NCBI RefSeq assembly: GCF_004570345.1
Contig: NZ_SPQM01000082.1
Span: 1 to 21,532, forward strand
Direction of reading: 5' to 3'
Length of the DNA: 21,532 nt
Source: Blastococcus sp. CT_GayMR20
Lineage (GTDB): Bacteria; Actinomycetota; Actinomycetes; Mycobacteriales; Geodermatophilaceae
Positions within the stretch are counted from its first letter, which is position 1. Every line of letters starts with the position of its first letter. Below are positions 16,194 to 21,532 of the stretch, one piece after another. The notes under the pieces were generated by a model that did no database searches, had not been told where the DNA came from, and saw only the letters and a list, made by a program, of their open reading frames with translations. The position numbers were made by a program, and so were the translations under genes.

Positions 16194-18197
16194 TCAGTTC
16201 TGCACCGTGCGCGCCGCGACGAGTTCCCCCTCGCTGAAGCCCTGCACCTGCACCACGCGCGCCCCTCCGCAGTCGTCGAAGCTCAGTTCCTTGGCGCCGT
16301 CGGTGACGTCGCTGCTCCCGCGCGGCCGGCCGTCGAGGTAGACGTCGATCCGGTCGAGGCCGGCGAGCGTCAGCTTCAGGATCAGGTGGTTGGCGCGGCT
16401 CGCCGTGGTCAGGTCCAGTCGCCGCCTCGGCCGGCCGGCGAGCAGCGTGCCCGCCTTCTCCATCAGGTCGACGTTGCCCTCCAGCACGTCGCGGCGGGTC
16501 ATCTCGTGCCGGACGTCGGGGCGCACCCCGAGGTCCTCGACGGGCGTCCCGGCGAGCGCGCCCACGCGCAGTGTGCGCCGGATCGACACCCGCATGTCGG
16601 CCTGCTTGGGCAGGGGCACGTACGGAGTGGCGGCGTCCGGCGGGACGTCGCGCAGCGCCTTCAGCAGGCCGTGGGTCCAGACGTTCGCGCCACCGGCACC
16701 GGTGTTGTCGTCGACGCCGAGCACCGGGCCGATCTCGTGGTCCTGGAAGCCCGCGGAGAAGATGTCGGTCGCCGAGTAGCACCGCGCATCGGTGATCAGG
16801 ACGACCGGCCCGAAGTAGCGCTGACCGATCGCGTTGGCGCCGTCCTCGGGCGTGATCGGGAAGGCCGACGAGTAGATGGAGCCGGTCTCCACGGACTGCT
16901 CCATGGAGGGGAACCACGGTCCGAGGTCGATCTGGTTCGTCGGGTTCTTGGCGTGCCGCCGGCAGATCTCCAGGTTCAGCGGGGTGCAGATGAACTGCAC
17001 CGGCTCCGGCGTGATCCGCCGCGGCGTCAGCGTCTGCAGCGTGAACTCGCTGGCGAAGATGTGGCCGCCGCCGTTGCCGCGGACGTCGAGGATCAGCCCG
17101 TCCTGGGGCAGCAGCTCCACCAGCCGGACGAACTCGGCCACGAACGCGGCCGGATCGGGGACGTTGAACGTGAAGATGCGCAGGTGGCCGAAGGTGCCCG
17201 CCGCCGTCTGCACGCTGCGCGCACGGAACACCAGCGGCATCGTCGACGGCACGTCGGCCCCGGCGGCGGCCGGCTCGGTGGACAGCTCGATGGCGATGTT
17301 GCCGAGGGACTGCTCGACAGCGCGCGGGGCATAGAGCAGCGCGCGCGCCCGCCCGGTCTCGTCGGCGTGCAGGTCCAGCCCCATGGAGGCGGCGGCGGTC
17401 GTCACCTCCGCGTCGTCGGCGGCCATGGCCGGGGCGTTGGGGGCGACCAGCCACGGCTCGCGCAGCTCGCGCCGCACGCCGCCGGCGTCGAGGTAGCTGA
17501 CCGTCACCCACTCCTCGTCCGGCGGGAGGTGCAGCCGCAGGGAGCGGATGGTCAGGGAGTCGACGCCGCGGGCCAGGCGCGCGGGCATGTTGCTGCCGGC
17601 GAAGCGGTCTGCAGCCACCGCCACCGCCCGCTCGATCGGCATGCCGTTCCAGTGCGTGATCTCCACGCCCACCTGGAAGCCGGGCGCGGACAGGCCGTCG
17701 GCGATGCGGCTGACGATGTACGTCGTGCGGCCGCCGTCCGCGCACTTCTCCACCTGGAACGGCAGGTAGGCGATCTGACCGGCGAACGGGGCGGGCAGCA
17801 GGTAGTTGGTGTGCAGGTCGCGCACCGAGTGGAAGATCGCCGACATCTCCATGTGGAAGATGCGCTCCGGGTCCATCGTGGCGTCGGTCTGCCGCTGCAG
17901 CCGCGCGCGCAGCAGCCGCAGGCGCTGGACCGGGTTCACGGCGTGCATCGCCGACTTCAGCGGCAGGTGCACGTAGTTGCCCTCGAGCATGAGCAGCGCC
18001 TGCCCGACGATGACCAGCCGTTCGGCGTGGGTCAGGGTTCCGGCGTTCTTGATGAACTCGTGCAGCGGGACCGAGCCCGCCACCGCCTCGTCGCCGGCGC
18101 CGAACTGCACCGTGAGATCGGCGGGGAGCAGGTCCTCGCTCCGGGACTCCATCGCCCGCCGAGGGGCGGGCATCTCGACATAGGTGGCCAGCGTCAT
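16194..18197 (-). CDS. S41-family peptidase without signal peptide
   Basis: A 667-residue protein. An N-terminal helical region (about 60-135) is followed by a PDZ-like segment (about 140-245, GFQVGVEITHWNGMPIERAV), then the S41 core with ILDVRGNGGGHIFASEF (369-385) and RCYSATDIFSAGFQDHEIG (472-490), in which S475 is the probable nucleophile. After this come DNTGAGGANVWTH and VEDLGVRPDV, and a C-terminal beta-rich region (about 600-667). The ATG at 18197 is chosen for its GAGG 8 bases upstream; the frame is open to 18305, but neither start gives a signal peptide or membrane anchor, so a cytoplasmic enzyme is predicted. It heads an operon with the CtpE-like ATPase. The substrate is unknown. 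Confidence 0.88.
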   Translation of the reverse strand: MTLATYVEMPAPRRAMESRSEDLLPADLTVQFGAGDEAVAGSVPLHEFIKNAGTLTHAERLVIVGQALLMLEGNYVHLPLKSAMHAVNPVQRLRLLRARLQRQTDATMDPERIFHMEMSAIFHSVRDLHTNYLLPAPFAGQIAYLPFQVEKCADGGRTTYIVSRIADGLSAPGFQVGVEITHWNGMPIERAVAVAADRFAGSNMPARLARGVDSLTIRSLRLHLPPDEEWVTVSYLDAGGVRRELREPWLVAPNAPAMAADDAEVTTAAASMGLDLHADETGRARALLYAPRAVEQSLGNIAIELSTEPAAAGADVPSTMPLVFRARSVQTAAGTFGHLRIFTFNVPDPAAFVAEFVRLVELLPQDGLILDVRGNGGGHIFASEFTLQTLTPRRITPEPVQFICTPLNLEICRRHAKNPTNQIDLGPWFPSMEQSVETGSIYSSAFPITPEDGANAIGQRYFGPVVLITDARCYSATDIFSAGFQDHEIGPVLGVDDNTGAGGANVWTHGLLKALRDVPPDAATPYVPLPKQADMRVSIRRTLRVGALAGTPVEDLGVRPDVRHEMTRRDVLEGNVDLMEKAGTLLAGRPRRRLDLTTASRANHLILKLTLAGLDRIDVYLDGRPRGSSDVTDGAKELSFDDCGGARVVQVQGFSEGELVAARTVQN

Positions 18198-18241
18198 CGC
18201 GTTCGCCTCGTCCGTGCGGCTGCTGCGCGCAGCGTTCCCCC

Positions 18242-18257
18242 GAGACCGGTCGGTCTC
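18242..18257. promoter_or_regulatory. TetR-type palindrome upstream of the S41-ctpE operon
   Basis: GAGACCG-GT-CGGTCTC is a perfect 16-bp inverted repeat, 45 bases upstream of the S41 peptidase start. The sequence resembles operators bound by TetR-family repressors (AGACCGGTCGGTCT-like). No TetR gene is in the window. Confidence 0.5.
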
Positions 18258-18273
18258 TGCCGCGAGGTCTACC

Positions 18274-18298
18274 GACGCCGGCGTCACCGGAGCGTCAC
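18274..18298. promoter_or_regulatory. Palindrome and 11-bp direct repeat in the S41 upstream region
   Basis: GACGCCGGCGTC (18274-18285) is a perfect 12-bp palindrome. Overlapping it, GCGTCAC occurs at 18281-18287 and again at 18292-18298, an 11-base repeat distance typical of OmpR/PhoB-type response regulator sites. GC-rich DNA yields such matches by chance, so support is weak. Confidence 0.3.
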
Positions 18299-18319
18299 AC
18301 GGCAACCGCTGGTCCGGAC

Positions 18320-18942
18320 TCAGGTCCCTATCGGCGGCCCGACGATGATCTCGGTGCCGTCGGGGCGGTAGGTGCGCCCTCGGCCGTCGGGTGGTCGTTC
18401 GACCCGGAAGCCGTGGTGGACCTTGGTGTGGTGTCGTTCGCAGAGCAGCGCGGAGTTGGCTCGGGCTCCGCAGCCGGTGACCACGCAGGTGCGGTCCCGG
18501 GCTTCGACGGCCCGGCGCAGGTGCGGTGGGACGGCGCGGTGGGTGCGGCCCAGGTCGAGCGGGATGCTGTCGGGGCCGAGGGCGATCCGGCTGATGCTGC
18601 CGTCGCGGGCGAGCATCCGGGCGCGGGCGGCGGAGAGCAGCGCGCCGAAGCCGGTGGTGGCGGTGGCCGGGCCGGTGGCGGGGTCGGCCAGGTCGTCGCG
18701 GTCGATGCGGACGACGACGTGCAGGCTGACGGTGCGCAGCACCGGCAGTCCGCCGGTGGCCAGCGCGGTGTCGGCCAGCTGCACGAACGCGTCGCCCAGC
18801 TGCTGGGCGGGTATGGCCATCCCCAGGGGCCCGCGGCGGGCTTGCGAGTCGTGGTGTGCTCGGAGGCCTGAACGCAGTCGGCGGCGAACGCGTCGAGAGC
18901 CGACTGCAGCTCGCCCATGACGCCTACAGACGTGGGGTCCAC
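18320..18942 (-). pseudogene. Degenerate DUF222/HNH endonuclease
   Basis: Two pieces in different frames. A GTG at 18942 begins MDPTSVGVMGELQSALDAFAAD, which resembles the start of DUF222/HNH proteins of Geodermatophilaceae. After about 40 codons the family match stops and resumes in another frame near 18840 (DSQARRGPLG, then QLGDAFVQLADTALATGG and VVVRIDRDDLADPATGPATATTGFGALLSAARARML) to the stop at 18320. Most of the central DUF222 domain is missing. Inside the C-terminal part, AVEARDRTCVVTGCGAR is joined directly to ANSALLCERHHTKVHHGF, so the CxxHH...GG segment of the HNH active site appears deleted. Intact relatives are about 400-500 residues. It is almost certainly nonfunctional, and the family is multi-copy in such genomes. 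Confidence 0.8.
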
Positions 18943-18947
18943 GGCAC

Positions 18948-18953
18948 TAACCT
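18948..18953 (+). promoter_or_regulatory. -10 element of the leaderless AraC-type gene
   Basis: TAACCT ends 6 bases before the GTG at 18960, with no Shine-Dalgarno between them. It lies in the 17-base gap between divergent starts. Confidence 0.45.
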
Positions 18954-18959
18954 TCCCCG

Positions 18960-19787
18960 GTGGCCTTCGCGTTCACCCAGCGCACGCCGCAGGGGCCTCT
19001 CGCCCGGTACGTCGAGTCGATCTGGCACGCCCGCGGGCAGATCCCGTACGCGCGCGAGCGGATCGCTCCCACCGGGTCCACCGTGGCCGGGATCGTGCTG
19101 GGTGCCCCGATCCGGCAGATCCCGGACGGCGGTGCCCCGTTCCTTGCGGTGACCGGCTTCCTGATCGGCCCGCACGACCGCCCGATCGTGAACGAGCCGA
19201 CGGCGGAGACCCACTGCGTGGGCATCGTCACCACGCCGATCGGCTGCCGGGCGGTGTTCGGCGTCGATCCCGCCGGGCTGCGCGGGCGGGTGGTGGACCT
19301 GCCGGCCGCCTGGCCGGGCGCGGCGGCGCTGCGGCAGGACCTGCTCGGGACCGACGGGCCGGCACGCATGCTGGCGGCCACCGCGGAGACGCTGTCAGCG
19401 GGGCTCGACGAGTCCGACCACGGCGTGGACCGCTGCGCCGCCGCCGTGGCGATGCTGGAGGACTCCCCCGCCCGGCCGATCGGCGACGTGGCCGCCGAGC
19501 TCGGCGTCTCGCACGGGCACCTCGACCGCTAGTTCACCCGGGTCGTCGGCCTCAGCCCGCGCACGCTCGCCCGGGTGCTGCGCGTGCGCCGGCTGCTGGA
19601 GCAGATCGACGTCTCCGACCGGGTGGCCTGGACCCGGCTGGCCGCCGACCTCGGCTGGTACGACCAGGCGCACCTCATCCGGGACGTCACCCGGCACACC
19701 GGCGTCCCCCCTTCGGCGTACGTCGCGGCGCAGCGGCGGTTCCTCGCGCCCGACGACCTCACCCCGGGCTTCGTGCCCGGCGTGTGA
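18960..19787 (+). pseudogene. AraC-family regulator interrupted by an in-frame TAG
   Basis: The GTG at 18960 opens a sensor domain of the DUF6597 type (FTQRTPQGPLARYVESIWHA) running to about residue 160. The AraC DNA-binding domain begins at about 170 (PARPIGDVAAELGVSHGHLDR), and TAG at 19530-19532 then stops translation. The same frame continues without break as FTRVVGLSPRTLARVLRVRR, DLGWYDQAHLIRDVTRHTGVPPSAYV, to TGA at 19785. The usual residue after HLxR in this family is Gln, so CAG changed to TAG by one C-to-T transition explains it. The truncated product (190 residues) keeps the sensor domain but lacks most of both helix-turn-helix units. Restored length is 275 residues. Natural decay is most likely; sequencing error or suppression is possible. 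Confidence 0.85.
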
Positions 19788-19831
19788 AGTCCGTCCAAGA
19801 CCTCGCCGGGCGGGACGACCACGGTGGGCCC

Positions 19832-20248
19832 ATGAGCCGTGCGTTCTCCGTGACCCGTTCCGTCGATCGGCCCGTCGAGGAGGTCTGGCGGCAGCTGACC
19901 GACTGGAACCGGGCGGCCGGCTGGCTGGGCGTGGACAGCATCCGGGCCGACGGGCCCACCCAGGTGGGGACGACGCTGCGCTTCGTCACCCGGGGCAAGG
20001 AGCGGACCAGCGAGATCGCCGAGCTCTCCCCGGGCCGGTCGATCACGCTGCGCTCCCGGCAGGGCGGCGTCACGGCCGACTACCGCTACACCGTCGAACC
20101 GGCTGGGAACGGCAGCCGCGTCGGCCTCACCGCCGACGTCCGCACGCGGGGCGCGTGGTCGCTGGCCGCACCGATGATCCGGACGGCCATCCGGGGGACC
20201 GACTCCGGCCAGCTCGACGCGCTCGACCGGGAGCTGACCGCCCGCTGA
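19832..20248 (+). CDS. SRPBCC (polyketide cyclase/START-like) family protein
   Basis: A 138-residue single-domain protein. The start FSVTRSVDRPVEEVWRQLTDW, followed by WLGVDSIRADGPTQVGTTLRF, GKERTSEIAELSPGRSITL and DYRYTVEPAGNGSRVGLTADV, has the strand-helix pattern and alternating positions of SRPBCC proteins that enclose a hydrophobic ligand pocket. The final helix is GTDSGQLDALDRELTAR. The ligand is unknown. The ATG at 19832 has only a weak GGTGGG upstream; no better start fits the domain. It follows the broken AraC gene by 44 bases and may once have been its target or partner. Confidence 0.82.
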   Translation: MSRAFSVTRSVDRPVEEVWRQLTDWNRAAGWLGVDSIRADGPTQVGTTLRFVTRGKERTSEIAELSPGRSITLRSRQGGVTADYRYTVEPAGNGSRVGLTADVRTRGAWSLAAPMIRTAIRGTDSGQLDALDRELTAR

Positions 20249-20270
20249 CCGCACCGGTCGCGGGGCTGTC

Positions 20271-20276
20271 TACGGT
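20271..20276 (+). promoter_or_regulatory. -10 element of leaderless pdxY
   Basis: TACGGT ends 8 bases before the GTG at 20285 (a second in-frame GTG follows at 20288). No Shine-Dalgarno precedes either. Confidence 0.5.
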
Positions 20277-20284
20277 CTTGCCCC

Positions 20285-21136
<852 letters not shown>

Positions 21137-21141
21137 GCCCG

Positions 21142-21147
21142 TACCCT
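21142..21147 (+). promoter_or_regulatory. -10 element of leaderless prfC
   Basis: TACCCT ends 7 bases before the GTG at 21155, again without a Shine-Dalgarno. It lies just after the pdxY stop. Confidence 0.5.
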
Positions 21148-21154
21148 GGACCCG

Positions 21155-21532
21155 GTGAGCGCAGCCCCCGTCGAGCAGGCCATCGGCGGCAGCGCCACCA
21201 CCGACGTCCTCCGGCAGGCCTCGCGGCGGCGGACGTTCGCCGTCATCAGCCACCCGGACGCCGGCAAGTCGACGCTCACCGAGGCGCTCGCGCTGCACGC
21301 CCGGGTGATCGGCCAGGCCGGTGCGGTGCACGGCAAGGCCGGCCGCCGCGGGACGGTGTCGGACTGGATGGACATGGAGCGCGACCGCGGCATCTCCATC
21401 ACCTCGGCGGCGCTCCAGTTCGAGTACCAGGACGCGGTCATCAACCTGCTCGACACCCCGGGCCACGCCGACTTCTCGGAGGACACCTACCGCGTCCTCA
21501 CCGCGGTCGACGCCGCCGTGATGCTGATCGAC
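21155..21532 (+). CDS. prfC: Peptide chain release factor 3 (5' part; gene continues past window)
   Basis: The first 126 codons of a translational GTPase, open to the window edge. G1 is SHPDAGKST (32-40), the switch I region contains the RF3-typical [27 protein letters not shown] (split around residues 57-83), and G3 is DTPGH (100-104), followed by [22 protein letters not shown]. The HPDAGKST form and SDWMDMEKxRGISI pattern separate RF3 from EF-G, LepA and TypA. RF3 recycles RF1 and RF2 from the ribosome after peptide release. GTG at 21155 has no Shine-Dalgarno but a TACCCT box 7 bases upstream. Full-length family members are about 530 residues, so roughly three quarters lies outside. Confidence 0.94.
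   Translation, partial: MSAAPVEQAIGGSATTDVLRQASRRRTFAVISHPDAGKSTLTEALALHARVIGQAGAVHGKAGRRGTVSDWMDMERDRGISITSAALQFEYQDAVINLLDTPGHADFSEDTYRVLTAVDAAVMLID

Noticed and set aside
18274..18298. PhoB/PhoP-type box upstream of the S41 gene
   Set aside because: Only two 7-base units at 11-base spacing are present, without a clear family consensus; in DNA this GC-rich it can occur by chance. Kept only as a weak regulatory feature.
14147..18371. Long plus-strand open frames opposite the ATPase and S41 peptidase
   Set aside because: They are mirror frames of two well-supported minus-strand genes, rich in Arg/Gly/Val without domains.

Overview
The window is about 21.5 kb of very GC-rich DNA with dense, short-spaced genes. 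Codon third positions are strongly G/C, GTG starts are common, and several genes appear to be leaderless, with a TAnnnT box 6-8 bases before the start codon. This points to an actinobacterium. A decayed DUF222/HNH endonuclease, of the kind that is multi-copy in Geodermatophilaceae (Blastococcus, Geodermatophilus, Modestobacter), suggests that family, but the assignment is inference from remembered families, not a search.

Layout. Bases 1-1005 hold a partial SAM-dependent methyltransferase (minus) and a divergent cold-shock protein gene with a long structured leader and a strong terminator. Bases 1137-5505 run rightward: leaderless RNase J, a 65-residue membrane protein, a frameshifted HTH plus Clp-N protein, and a CPA1-type Na+/H+ antiporter. 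A minus-strand DUF1905 gene follows, and a hairpin terminator separates it from the catabolic region.

Bases 5862-12293 form a two-armed catabolic locus. The minus arm is CoA-transferase, citryl-CoA lyase-like protein, quinone-oxidoreductase-type MDR enzyme and intradiol ring-cleavage dioxygenase. The plus arm is a metal-dependent amidohydrolase followed by a PcaR/PcaU-like IclR regulator. The 223-bp divergent intergenic region carries two promoters of the same design (TTGACA, 18-base spacer, GAGnnT). Just downstream of each lies a near-identical 14-bp palindrome CGGAC-N4-GTCCG. This is best read as one regulon controlled by the IclR protein. The enzyme set does not match a standard beta-ketoadipate branch that I can name, so it is the best candidate here for an undescribed pathway.

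Bases 12296-18197 hold a phosphinothricin-type acetyltransferase, an unrecognised small protein translationally coupled to a VanZ-like membrane protein, and a minus-strand operon of an S41 peptidase without signal peptide and a CtpE-like P-type ATPase. The promoter region of that operon contains a TetR-type palindrome.

Bases 18320-21532 hold a degenerate HNH endonuclease, an AraC-type regulator split by an amber codon inside its DNA-binding domain, an SRPBCC protein, leaderless pyridoxal kinase (pdxY), and the start of leaderless release factor 3 (prfC). Three genes in the window look broken (Clp-N protein, HNH, AraC). No tRNA, rRNA, CRISPR array or insertion sequence was seen.
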